Source: Leucocoprinus leucothites | Taxonomy: Eukaryota; Basidiomycota; Agaricomycetes; Agaricales; Agaricaceae | NCBI GenBank assembly: GCA_013368445.1 | Contig: JAACJO010000015.1 | Span: forward strand, 186,001-250,000 | DNA length: 64,000 nt | Direction: 5' to 3' | Shown: piece after piece, positions 32,686 through 44,701 of the stretch | How positions within the stretch are numbered: the stretch's first letter is position 1 | Layout: each line of letters opens with the position of its first letter | Program-made: the position numbers and the translations under genes | The notes under the pieces: model-generated | What the model was told of the DNA's origin: nothing | Databases searched by the model: none | The model's input: only the letters and a program-made list of their open reading frames with translations

Positions 32686-35498
32686 TCAAGATATCTCCGG
32701 CAATATAACCTTGGCCTCACCAAAGATTTTCTCTCCCTGGAAAACCGATTAGGCCTTCGGGCATTCTCAGATAATATGACATTGCATACCTTGACGATCC
32801 AGTACGCATAAACATCGAGACCGGACCCATTATGCATGATAGAAACAACGAACTGAACCGCAATGGCTAACATCAGTGGCGAACGTCTAGCTGAAAGTGC
32901 TAAGACCCACCTCCAGCCTTTTAAATTTCTTTCCTTTCTTTCTGCTAGTTTCCCAAGGCGTCAAGTGGAATAGCTCTTCCAGATCAATCACGATGGAGCA
33001 AACATGTTCGACTTCGGGGTTCATGTGCCCTTGAGAAAGAAGAAAGTATGTCAGACTCGAGTGGAGATGCCATCGTTGGTTACAAGATTACACTTACCAG
33101 ACTTTGCTGTCAAGAAGGTTGGCGGTTGTTGCGCCCTGCACAAAAATATCTTCTCTTCAAATCGATACGCTTCATTGCTTTCATCTCGGTCAATATATCT
33201 TTCATAGTCCGCAACGATCTCGGTCATCGGATCTAGGTCTTGCCCCTACATCACGCTTATTGAGTATGATGGAGGCTCTATAATGGTGTGGGGATCTCAC
33301 CATAGATGCGATAGTACTCCAGCCACCATCGACAATGACTGACCCATCCAATTCCACGATGACATTTCTGTCTGCGAGCTCCTCTTGAGGGATATCACAG
33401 ACCATCAGCGAAGCTTCGATTCCGTAATGTGCCTTTAGGATGTGCCCTCGAATGGGTTTTGTCAAATACCATAGTAGAGCTCCCTGTGAGACTGCCTTTG
33501 CCAATACGCCATCGGGTTTTGCAAAGTTAAGGCCTTTAATCTGTCCCCATTGCTCAAGATGGGAATAGGCATAGCTAGAATTCATCAGTCCTCCGACCAT
33601 GACAACGTTCTGGTGGTCGAAAGTGTCAGCATTAGCTGACATAGACGATCGATAAAGATAATTGCCTTGGTTCGCCCGCTTGACCTCTGATAGATGTCAT
33701 GTAACTCCGTCTTAATTGCCCTAAGGGTTGGCTTGAAAAACTTTTCCAGGTCCTCTCTGCTACATTTCAGCCTTTACGGTGAAAAAAGAGCCTGAAATAC
33801 ACGCACCCAGGTATATACAGCCTTCCATCGCGCACGTTTGCGTCCTCGATGAACTCGTGATTACCACCTTTTCCTATGCCATACGAGCGAAAAGGAGATT
33901 TGAACTGAGGAAGCAATTGGTCCAGCCCGATCCGGGTAAGATCCTGGTTTATAGAGTACACACCCGTTTCTTCGTGTCAATCTCGAATTCATCCATGAGT
34001 TGCTCTAAGATATGCGGCCGATCCCAGGCAGTCCCACGGAGTTGATCTGCCGACTTTATTACACGTTTCTTTGTGGATCGAAGGTAGTAGGCTTCATACC
34101 ACTGATATATTTCTGGGCACATCTGTTGACGAGAACTGCACCGGCAACAACACCTTAAACCAAATAAGTGAGCGAAAGTCCTCGTGCCAGGAGAAGTATC
34201 AAAAAGCGATTCACATTTTGAGGCGTATTTCTCCTTGAGTGCAAGTGGCCGCGTCTTGACCACAGTATATGCCCTGCACGATTTCAGTATTTAAACAAAC
34301 GCCCCAAGCTCTCTTTAACTGACGTTATATCAATCGTTCCACCACCAGCATCACAGAGAATGACATCTTGACCGACCTCAAGAGCAAGGTCAGCGGTTTT
34401 ACCCCGATCAACGTGCGAGATGTTTACTGCACACCTGGAGCCATGAACTAATATATCCGCTATCAGCAGCATACACTATCGCAGCCTCCGGTTCCGAGAC
34501 AAATCTGATCCTCTGCGTCGCTTCATTCATCAACAACTCTCTTTTGGTGGCGCGTACAACAGCTATATCTGCGCCCAATGCCTCCTTAGTACCCCAAATA
34601 ACGGGTCCCATGAACCCCGCATCAACCGCCGCAGCACAGATTTCGTACTGCTGTTTCATTTCCCAGCCACTCGGAATTGTGAATACGACATCCATGGTGG
34701 GATAAAGTTTTTGCCAGAGTTCAGATCCGGACGAGTGAGTCTTGCAGAATTCCATCCGGATGTGCTCAAGCATCGCTGCTAAGAAGTCGGTGTAGACTCG
34801 GCGTGTAGTGACAAAAGTCGGAAGAGGGAGGGTGGGAATCATCGGAGGATTGTCAGGGGATGAAGGGGAGACGAGCGGGAGATGAGCTGGTTTCAGCGAC
34901 AGTTTGAACCTATAGCGCGTAGGAGGTAAATTATACTACAATATTGGAGAAATATAATACTTCGCTCATACCATTCAACGCGGACCCAGTTCTGTTCGGA
35001 TGCCACGGCTTTCACATCCTGACATGGAAAGGGTCAGAAGCGTCGCATTCTAAAAAGTGCCTACACACGGGATCGCTGGTCTCTGCTCCCCATGCGATAC
35101 GCTCTCCGCGTTGGTTATAGTACACGATCGAAGGAACTTTGGAATCAGGGACCACCTGAGGAAATGTGTCGTTAGAAGCTAGTATCTTAGAAGTACCGGT
35201 CACTGATTTACTTGACCAGGCCACGAGGAAATCTATGACGAAAATGAGCACGGGAGAGTTTTCTCGAATCACATTGGCTACGCACGATCTCCAAGTCCGG
35301 AACGCGTCGAGGCTGTAATATACAATATGATGCCGCGGAAAAGGTTGTGCCGATATCAATGCTCAATATGAGTTTCTCATGCTTTCCTGTGTATGGTCGC
35401 AGGCGCTGTCCATCTCCAAAAAGACTTGACGCTGCAGGAAGCTTGGGGGTAGGAGCTGAGTGCTTGCGACTTGAACGGGCATTTCGTTGTGATGGCAT
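32686..35498 (-). CDS. Hsp70-like ATPase, HSPA12-type (copy 4)
   Basis: The minus strand encodes about 600 residues. The start MPSQRNARSSRKH at 35498 is followed by LILSIDIGTTFSAASY (phosphate 1), KVPSIVYYNQRGERIAWGAET, VVFTIPSGWEMKQQYEI, RIRFVSEPEAAIVYAA, VILCDAGGGTIDIT (phosphate 2, about 34350) and VVMVGGLMNSSYAYSHL (adenosine motif, about 33590). The C-terminus has VSIMHNGSGLDVYAYW, an intron, then GEKIFGEAKVILPEIS and a stop at 32686-32688. Exons and introns parallel the other copies. Convergent with partner B. As with its paralogues, the canonical substrate-binding domain is replaced by a family-specific extension. Confidence 0.82.
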
Positions 35499-37136
35499 GA
35501 TAGGCAGATAAACCGCGTAAATGAGAAAGGGAAAGATGCCATCTTAAACTCTTTCACAAAATATCAAGAAGCCGAGGGAACGAGATAAACGCTACACCAT
35601 TGGTAGGACACATGTTTGCAGAAGCGCGGCTCGTGGTCCTCCGAAACCGTCGTTGGAAATAATTTGGAAGTAGGTAATCGTACTGAACATCTACCCACGA
35701 CCAGGCGTTTTCAGAATGGCAAACGCCGATTAGCTTTGCTTGAATCTGGCAATCGAAAAGAACGGAGAGTTAACGTTCGGACTCGATGGACTGTTCTGAG
35801 AAAAGTAATTGCTGAATGAAGAAATTTCTACTATGGCAACGTTTCCAACTCCGCCCCCAAAATGTGCACCTCTCCGTTTCTGAACAGATCTACCAGAACT
35901 TACTAAGTATGAGTTTCGAACATGTAGATCGTAAAGTCTTGGGGTTTATTGGACGCAGATATGGCTATAAGAACTTATCTACCTGAAAGACATCTTGGCA
36001 AGGTGGTGTTGATAATATTGCAGTGCAGTGGAGCTCAAGCATCCGAAACGGACTTAGGATCTTCGACCCAAGCCATGTTCCTAGTTCTCCGATCCCTGGT
36101 TTGGTTCGAGCGGCGGGCTGCGGGAAACGTAGCTTCTCGATCTGATCCTCCAAGGCGAGCTCTCAATATGTTCATTACGAGGCTATGGAAAACCTTGTCA
36201 CTCATCGTAATAATTTTTTAACACAGGCAGAATCAAGGTAAAACGGAGTAGCAGACAAGCAAGGTAATCGACTTCGCAAGAATTGAGTTAAACAAGTTCG
36301 ACGCTCCAAAGCTCCCAGCAGCAGCAGCTCCTAAGATATACAAACATGATTACGCTCCCAGAATGGTGATGGCGCTTAAACGTTGTGCTGCAGCATGTTC
36401 GCCAGAAACGATGCCTTTGGTCTCCATCAGGCAAACATGAGAGTCACGCACACACTATCAGGGGGACCCTTGAGAACTTCGGAAACGAGGCGGAAACCCG
36501 GAATTAGTGGCACGGACTTGGCACAGCCATTATTAGCTCCAGCTCTGACCCTGTAGCCTTACGTGTCCCCGAGAAAACCCAACATAGAGAGCTCTGGGCG
36601 TTCTGGAGTCTCAAGGTCAAAGTCAAGGTCAAGGTGAAGAGACGCAGGTATTTTCCAAGTGCATTGAAATTAGACACCTTGGTCGAGTAGCTCGTTGAGG
36701 GTGCATGACAGGAGCGCGCCTGCATGAAGACACCGGGGTAAATACTCCGGTTTTGGTTAACGGCAAGCTAGCCGATATTTGGCAGTATTACTCGAAACAA
36801 ATAAAGCATCGGTACCCCATATTGCAACACACCATCCTCACATACGCAGTATTTTATGTGCTGGCTCATGACAGACTTGATTATGAACGAGCCCTATCGT
36901 GATAACCATGACCGAGTATGAGGAAATTAAGTGTTGTATTCTGAGTCATTGGGACAAACATACAACAACATATACAACCAAAGCTGTTCCCCAGCATCGG
37001 CCAGTCCGGTTGCCTTATAGGGCGCTATCTCCTCCTTTCCCTTCCCTCTTCCTACCACCTCAGTACCTCCTTTCCTTCCTACATACGCCCATATATTGGG
37101 TGTACTTTCAGTGTCTATCTCCACCACAGTATAACG
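35499..37136 (+). other. Long intergenic region before the fungalysin gene
   Basis: About 1.6 kb with no supportable gene. A short tandem repeat of AAGGTC/AAAGTC units lies at about 36610-36640. The last 150 bases are pyrimidine-rich on the plus strand (CCTTTCCCTTCCC near 37030), as is common for basidiomycete promoters without a strong TATA box. Confidence 0.5.
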
Positions 37137-39701
37137 ATGCGTTGCTTGCTCACCGCGTCTATCGTCTTTGCTACACTGGCTGGTGGCGTCTACGGTCATG
37201 GCCGCGACAGCAATACACCTTTACGCCGGCGTAAGACTCTCGGCTTTGGTCCAGAGCATCCTCATGCTGTCTTCAAGTCGAACCCGTATCAGATCCAAAC
37301 CGTCGGTTTCACCCCGCTGAGTCCAACAACGGACCCATATGACGTAGCGCGTCTGTTCGTGTCGGATGTACTTGGTGCATCGGACGACAGCAGCTCGTGG
37401 AAGGTTCGCAAGGACTCGTATACCGACGAGACCACTGGAGTCACCCATGTTTACATTCGCCAAGTGGTGAATGGCTTGGAGGTCACTGACGGTGACATGA
37501 ATATTAACATCAGGGATGGTCGTGTTCTGTCGTATGGTAATTCGGTAAGTGTCATTCAAGATTTCTAAACGCTTTACGCTGGTCCTAATCAATCACTAGT
37601 TCTACAAAGGCCCTACTCCCGCGCCTTTCTCAAGTACAGTAGCGCCAGAGGACCTCCGTCATCCTCAGGACGAGTTCTGTGACCAGCTGCATAATCATAT
37701 AGCCTCTCTCGTTCGCCAAACTGCCGATGACCAGATCGTCATGGGTAGCTCAGCCATCTCTCCCGAGTTGACTCATATCGTTGAATCTAACTGCGCTCAC
37801 CCCCAACTTCCCGCGTCTCTCTCCTCCGACCCTACCGACTTCCGTTCTGCTCTCCTTCAATTCATGGCTGCTGCCACCCCCAACCGTGAACTCGCAGAGG
37901 ACATTGCGAGGAATCATCACCAATATGTGGAGAAGATGACCGTTACCGATGAGAGTCATTTCGCCCCGGGTTCAGAGACTCAGGTGCAGTTCAAGGTGGA
38001 CAATGTGCCTGATGCTGTTAATCCGGCGACAGCACACTTGGCCTATGTGCAAGTACCTAACCGGGCGGGCGACGCTACAGAGCTTCAGGTCGTTTGGAAG
38101 TTTGAGGTCGAGATGCAGGATAACTGGTATGAGAGCGCAGTCACGGCCACCGCTCCTCACAGGATCGTCTCTGTTGTCGACTGGGCGTCAGATTCTCCTA
38201 TCCCAATCCCATCACCCGAGCCTAAGCAGGCGACTTACAACGTCTTCCCGTGGGGTACGAATGATCCCGAAAGCGGTTCCCGTGCCATAGAGAAGGAGAA
38301 CATTGACTCCCTTGCTTCTCCCGCTGGTTGGCATGCCATTCCCTATTCGCACGATCCTGCTTCTAAGGATCTCCGTCCCGGTGCAAAGGAGGGCTTCTGG
38401 AGGAACACGACCACCACCTGGGGTAACAACGTTTTTGCTCAGGAGAACTGGGAGGGCATGAACGACTTCATTGGCAATTATCGCCCTGAAGCTAACAACG
38501 AGAAGGCCTTTGACTTCAGCTACAAGCCCAGAGAAACGGACAGGGATGATGCTTACGAGGAGGCTCAAGCATATATTAATGCCACCGTTGCCCAGCTCTT
38601 CTATACCAACAACAAGATCCACGACTTCTACTACCGTTATGGCTTCAATGAGGTTACTGGTAACTTCCAGCAGTATAACTTCGGTCGTGGTGGTGAAGAG
38701 AATGATGCTGTTATCGCCAACGCACAGGACGGTTCCGGTTACAACAACGCCAATTTCATGACTCCACCCGATGGTAGGAATGGTCGTATGAGAATGTACC
38801 TCTGGAACACCGCCCTTCCTTACCGCGATGGTGACATGGAGGCCGGTATTGTTATCCACGAGTATAGCCACGGTCTCAGCACACGTTTGACCGGTGGCCC
38901 TGCCAACTCTGGATGTCTCGGTTGGGGTGAAAGCGGAGGAATGGGTGAGGGTTGGGGTGACTTCTTGGCCACTACCATTCGAAGCAACCGAAACTACTCC
39001 GACTACGCAATGGGTGCTTGGGCTGCCAACCGTGATGTTGGTATCCGTAACTTTGTCTACTCCCTGGATGATAAGGTCAATCCTTCGCTGTACAAGACCC
39101 TCGATAAACCTGGATACTGGGGTGTTCACGCTATCGGTGAAGTCTGGGCTGAGATTCTCTGGGTTGTATCGCACGAGTTGATTCAGAAGCACGGGTACTC
39201 GGATGAGCTATTCCCTCCTACCGCCGGACCTGATGGTCTAGTCCCTCGTGATCACCACTTCTGGCGCCAGGATAAGGACTTGTACGTGCCCAGGCACGGT
39301 AACACTTTGATGGTCCAGTGCGTTTTTCTCTTTCACATTCATGTATGATCATGCGCTGATTTCCGTACTAAAATAGACTTGTGCTAAATGCGATGAAGCT
39401 CCAGCCCTGCCGACCCTCATTCTTTGATGCTCGTGATGCTATTATTGAGGCTGATCGGGTGTTGACGGATGGCGAGAACGTATGTCTGTTGTGGAAGGGC
39501 TTTGCTGCGAGGGGACTGGGAGTCGATGCTCGCGTTGAAGGCAGGACACCCTGGGGTGGAGGCATTCGCACCAACGTAAGTTTAGCGCCTTTTCTATAAT
39601 ACCCGTGCTGGTCACTAACGCGCTGTGTATAGGGCTACGCTGTCCCCATGCAATGCCGGGAAGACAATAGCGGTGACGATGAACTTCGAGAGTTCCTCTA
39701 A
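37137..39701 (+). CDS. Secreted metallopeptidase M36 (fungalysin)
   Basis: Four exons (37137-37544, 37600-39317, 39377-39575, 39633-39701) splice in frame to 797 residues. Fungalysins are secreted zinc endopeptidases made with a long inhibitory propeptide. The N-terminus MRCLLTASIVFATLAGGVYG is a clear signal peptide. A propeptide follows with a YIRQVVNGLEVTDGDMNINI block (FTP domain, about residues 100-120). The zinc site HEYSH is near residue 556 and the third ligand, the Glu of GMGEGWGDF, near 590. Downstream DKPGYWGVHAIGEVWA and the C-terminal DARDAIIEAD helix are typical. It is somewhat longer than the roughly 630 residues usual for ascomycete fungalysins. All catalytic residues are present, so an active enzyme for extracellular protein digestion is expected. 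Confidence 0.93.
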
Positions 39702-40465
39702 GCACCGATTGGACAGATTCCTCTAAGTGCTTAGACGTCTTGATTCTTAAACTGCTTCTGGGCTTTGATACCTCTTGACCATAACCTCGAGATATCACCA
39801 GGACGTTCCGTTGGACGACTCACTTCATTTTCTCTCGTTGCCTTTGTTCAAGATTCGATCTGATGACGATCTATTGCCAGTTCATCTGCATCATTCATCG
39901 ACATCACCCCACCCTTTTCATGCCTCTATATCTCTACATTTATATACACGTATCAAATCTTTTATCCTATCTACGTAGTCTTATCACGGTGCTTTACTTG
40001 TTCTGTTGTTCACGTTGGGTATACTGTTCGTTGCCTACCTTCGTTGGCTGTACTATATAATGATATTCACATCTTTGTTCACCGCGAATGACTTGGGAGC
40101 AGGGGCGAAGCTGAAGCTTGAACGAATTACTTGTGATAATATCGGGCAAGTGAAATCGGAGACTGCGCCGGTATGATATGAGTTTTTAAATGCTACTAAG
40201 ATATTCAGAGTCTGTATGGAATGATAGTGGTCACTTGGCAGGGGAAAGGACCGCAATCAAGCACATAATCGAGAATGAGATATCCACCCGTCATATTTCC
40301 CCAAAATACAACGGGTTTCTCGGATGGGTGCCTTTGCGCCTTCTCTAGGTTACGCCAGGCATCCACCATACACTGGCAGTTTAGGGTTGCTTCCTTTCGC
40401 CATGACCAGACGTCGTGCTGCTTATCTGGTCCCTTGTAGTCATGCTAAATGTAAAACAGACCGGT
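39702..40465 (+). other. Spacer between fungalysin and NACHT genes
   Basis: The two genes converge on these 764 bases. A pyrimidine-rich region at 39880-39970 lies in the fungalysin 3' flank. No gene is supported. Confidence 0.45.
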
Positions 40466-42526
40466 TTAGTCAAAACTTCGGAAAAAGAATTTATGAAGGC
40501 CGAGCCTTACAAACGGTCCTGACGGTCCTTTACACCAGCCATCTTGAGGCAGAATTGTGTGATCTAGCTTGCTGGAGCAATAGCGTACAAAACCTCTGTT
40601 GAGTTTCTGGACTGCCCCGAGGTCGATCCCAGCGATAGGTAATTCTTCAATGATTTGGTTCTTTTTGAGGAGAGAACGAATACTTTCGTTCTGGTGTCTC
40701 GGTCATGGGCGGAGCTCAGACTGAAAAGAAAGGGGAGTACATACATTGAAGTAATCCGTCGCCCGCATGATTATTTCAAAATCAAGTTGATCACTATATT
40801 CCATGACTTTCAATGCATGGATGAATCGGGGGTCCCGAAGGCGTTCCTCTACAATGTTAACAGGGCCATTGAGACCAAAAACAATGCATCTCGTGGATGC
40901 TAGCGTATAAAGAAATTGGCGTCCACCGTGATCTCTAGAATCCGCGTTGCTCGTCGTGAGTGTAATCTCTGAGTAATGGCCTGATCGAGACAACATCAGT
41001 CTACGCCTTTAATCTAACTGTGAAAGGACTCACCGGCACTCGTTTCACTCAGTATCCGGATGGTACAATCCAGATCCTGTTCAATGCATTCAGTGGAGGC
41101 AATCGAGTATGATCCTGATCTAATCGGGTCGGATAGATAGTCGCAGAATGACTGGTGGCGGAATCCCATGCGATGTTTAAGTACAAACATACTAAGCGAT
41201 GTAGGGAAGTCGAAAATAGAGCTAAGGCGATGGAGGGCGCCAAAGACAACGTCAGGAGTAAATCCTAGCCAATTACAAGTGAGAGCAAAGCCCTCGGATG
41301 GACCTGCACCGTAAGGGAGGTAATGGCGGAAGAGCACTTTGACTAGCTGCAGGGTTTGTTTTGGTACCTGAGACAGTATGCAGGTATAGAGGGCGTCAAG
41401 CTGCTTCATAGGGTGGGGGTTGTCAGTAGCTGGACGCAAGTCGGATCTATTTTCGATGACGTCGAGGACTTGCTGCAGCTGAGATATGGGATTACCAATT
41501 GAGTAATCGTCCACAAAGCTGATTACGGTAGCAATATAGGCAAAGAGCCCAGTACCAACGGAAGTTATTTTTTGGATGTGCGTCTCTGCGGGCCACTGAG
41601 GAAGGAAACTCGTTGCCAAATAGCTTCTCTTTATCCTCACGAGTTCGTCACGCAGGTAGCGTTCAGTGTCCCGACAGGCCTCGGTGGAATCAAGAAGGAG
41701 TTCTTCTTTGATAACAATTGGAGACACAGATTTGCGGGACAGGAATGACATGATGTGCGGCTCGGAGCGACTTGCAATGATCCATCTAACAGGTGCAGAT
41801 GGATAGGTGATGGTAAAGTAGGTGATGAGACCAGCGATTTCCAGCTGTTCCCGTTCACCCTTGCACTCGTCCAGTCCATCGATCAGGATAGCAACATCGT
41901 TGGGCGCCAGATGTATTGCGCATCGAGCGAGAGGCTCCACGATAAGCTCCGAGAATTGTGTAGCGATCGATTTCTCGGGCAACAAAGGATCGGCCTTTAA
42001 TCGTCCGCAAAGAAAACTATGGTACGTGGGGTGTTTTGCCGCAAGTTGGTAAGCTAGAGTGGTGAAGACTTTGGCAGACTGATTATGCCCTTTGGCCGCT
42101 GAGAAAAACAGAGCAGCCCCAAGAATGGATTTTGTAGCTGCTTGTTCAGTCAGAGTCTGCATGATGGCAGACTTGCCTGCTCCAGCTGGTCCAATGAGCC
42201 AGAGTACACGTTCTGTACGAGGCATACCGAGAAACCACCTCAGAGTTTGCTCAACAATCCTTTTCCGAGTTCCAAGGTGACAGCGAGGAGGGGGTTGTCG
42301 AGCAGATGAGTCATAATGGGCACCTGAAATAGTGTACCGTATTGCGAATGAACCCAGATCTACAGGCACCAGATGTTAATTCAGGTACAATGCCTTAGCG
42401 CTATATGGGACAAAGCGTACTATGGTCTGGCGCCTCGATGCTGGAGTTGAGAAAAAAAGGGTTTTGAATGCTGAAATGATGGGCGTTCGGAAGAATGTTA
42501 CTGATCAGCGACCCAGCCCGCTCCAT
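40466..42526 (-). CDS. Compact NACHT-domain NTPase
   Basis: Four exons (42526-42421, 42323-41034, 40980-40745, 40660-40466) join in frame to 608 residues. The short N-terminus SNILPNAHHFSIQNPFF is the kind often found before NACHT domains in mushrooms. Then come RCHLGTRKRIVEQTLRW, the Walker A motif GPAGAGKSAI (about residue 85), Walker B VAILIDGLDEC and the sensor RWIIASRSEPHI. After the winged-helix-like region (RHQSFCDYLSDP) there is only a short helical tail, with no WD40, ankyrin or TPR repeats. NACHT proteins in fungi often act in non-self recognition or programmed cell death; whether this one does is unknown. The upstream GTG is not the start: the ATG at 42526 supplies an in-frame first exon. 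Confidence 0.85.
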
Positions 42527-42926
42527 TTGTTCCGGCCAAAAGCTGATCGGAAAGGTTATATGGGCGAAATCCTCAGATGCCAAGAGGAAGCGACAAGCAA
42601 TGAAAGAATACCACGAAGACAAGACCTAGCTGTAAAGCGGTAAGGGGCGGGCTGTTGATGGCGGTGCTGCTTAGGCTGATTCCCAGCCCCTGTACACCAA
42701 TTTTACCAATTGGCTCAACAGGAATGATCGATGATCAATTACCAGAAGTCACCTCAAGAGTTTGGGCTGCTCTCTAAAGCGGCGCATATATTGACAATAT
42801 AATTTAAATTATATCTCGCGTGGAGATTAATATGCAATGCTGAGGTCGTTCAACTACTACTGTAATTCCAGCGGCCTTCCTCGAGTAAAGTGCGTTTAGT
42901 ATGGTAATCATTTCCCTGCCGCTTCG
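42527..42926 (-). other. Spacer upstream of the NACHT gene
   Basis: 400 bases, AT-rich near 42785-42830, between the NACHT start and the end of the next minus-strand gene. No gene seen. Confidence 0.4.
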
Positions 42927-44701
42927 TCACATAATGTCCAATCCTCTATACGATTTCGACATGCGGTCCCGTTCTTCGCTCCCCAGATCGGTAGCAACCT
43001 GATTAGCACTGCTCGCAGATCTCATGTGCATAGTCGGGGGAGAGTTAATCTCTACAAATCGAATGACAGAGACCTCTGGAATTGCATGGGGAGGACGTCT
43101 TTTCTGACTACTGGTAGTCAGCTGCCACCGCCACCATTGGGATCGCTGTTGAGAAATTCTTGATGTAACTGTTTCGAGCTCAATATTCGTTCTGTTAATC
43201 CGAGTCTGGTAGATTCGCCTTTGGTTGAGGAAGACTAGAAAAGAGTTATTGTTCCTGTATTTCACATTCTAATGGTCAGTGTAGTTTTGTGGGAGTAGGT
43301 CGAGATGTGGTGTAATGACAATTTCTCAAGTATGAGTGACCTGTGTTGTTGGGGATCGGTAAAAAATTAGGACGAAGTCGAGGATGCATCACTACAGCTG
43401 GTATCAGCTTACAGGGGCATGTATATGTTGGTGGTCTATCGGTCCGCGGAATGAGTCATGCAAGCCGTAGAGAATATATCTGTCACTCACAGGTCGCTCA
43501 ATAGGCTTTATTAGGAAAGAGATAGCAGCAAGGCTTGTGACGATTGCTATGAACGAATTGGGGGCGAATAAACAACTACAGCCAGAGATTCAGTGCGATA
43601 AGGCATACATTTGATTGTATTTGTCTCGAGTGTCAGGACGAGGATTCGTCGAAGGACTAATCTCGTGCAATCGCCAATTGTCTGCGATCCGAACTTCAAT
43701 ATCTAGAATGGAATTATGATGGGGATGATCTTGCTCGAGCCAACTAACATGACGCACGAGGTAGCTCATGGGTATGGCAATTAAAATATCTGTTGCGGTA
43801 CCAGGTAAGAGCCAAAGCTAATGCGGAGAAAAGTATGGGTTGGGATAGTGGTAACGTATGTTTCCAATACGCTCGCTATCACTGGAGTGTTTGAGAGCGC
43901 AGGTAGTTTGACAGTCCCGACGACAACTCCCTAAGATACAGCCTGTCAGGTGGCTATCGAGTGGCTGAGAAGCGAGAACTCATACTCGGATATCACAAAA
44001 TATTCCACTGATGAAGGATAGAACGGAGAGCTAAAGGAAAATGAGCATCACAATGTGTGTAATAGTAGTGGAATACATTTCACGCACCGATCCAATGAAA
44101 ACCGGGAAGAATACCCAGGGGCTACGTATCCAAACTCACCAGCAATAGACTAGTTGTACAACAACTGCAACCGTTGACCCCATGAATGGCAAGTTAATGC
44201 TCGCATAGTTGAACTTGAATAGGGTACTATCATCGCCAAAATTGTATACAAACCAGTAGAATGCATCACTGAGTGACAAGATGACCTGAATGGTATATAC
44301 CAGGAAGAGAAAATGAACTAGTAGCTGAGGTTTGCGTTACGGCATTGAAGTAGATAGAGTTGACACAAACCGATGTATCGAAGATACTTTCTGTCCTTTT
44401 CCGACTGCGTAATGTACATGTCTATAGCAAGAGCATTTGGGGGCCAGTTCAGAGGCGCACGCAGAGCACTAACAGTATTGCATAATAAGAATTCCATAGA
44501 GCCACCAGTTAAAGACGATCACTACGAGCTAGGGAGTAATGTATCAGAAAGTCGCTCGTTCGCCAAATGATAGCATGCTAACGAGAGGGCCTGTTCTGGC
44601 AATGAGGTTTCAGACCAACACTGTGTCCGTAAACACTGGTTAAGAACTCACATCAGTGGATTAGGCTTGCTCTGATATAGTACACCAGCCGTCGAGCTCA
44701 T
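42927..44701 (-). pseudogene. DUF6534-type membrane protein (copy 2), probably inactivated
   Basis: Blocks in order on the minus strand: MSSTAGVLYQSKPN (start at 44701), LVVIVFNWWLYGILIMQY, MYITQSEKDRKYLRYI, LLVHFLFLVYTIQV, DAFYWFVYNFGDD, FMGSTVAVVVQLVYCW, LSVLSFISGIFCDIR, LWLLPGTATDILIAIPMSYL, FIAIVTSLAAISFLIKPI and a polar tail ending SYRGLDIM. This is the same plan as copy 1 and its nearest relative here. After QLVYCW a TGA (44136-44138) stands where copy 1 has an Arg CGA codon, and reading continues in frame behind it with IRSPWVFFPVFIGS. No intron rescues the frame. The junction after RKYLRYI is also out of phase by the best splice sites. I therefore call it a likely pseudogene, though a recent one. 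Confidence 0.6.

Noticed and set aside
36610..36640. AAGGTC/AAAGTC repeats as an array of regulatory sites
   Set aside because: Only a few imperfect head-to-tail copies more than 500 bases from the nearest start; a simple-sequence explanation is enough.
38212..39192. A 326-codon minus-strand open frame
   Set aside because: It lies fully antisense to the fungalysin catalytic domain, which has clear motifs. The open frame follows from codon bias of the real gene.
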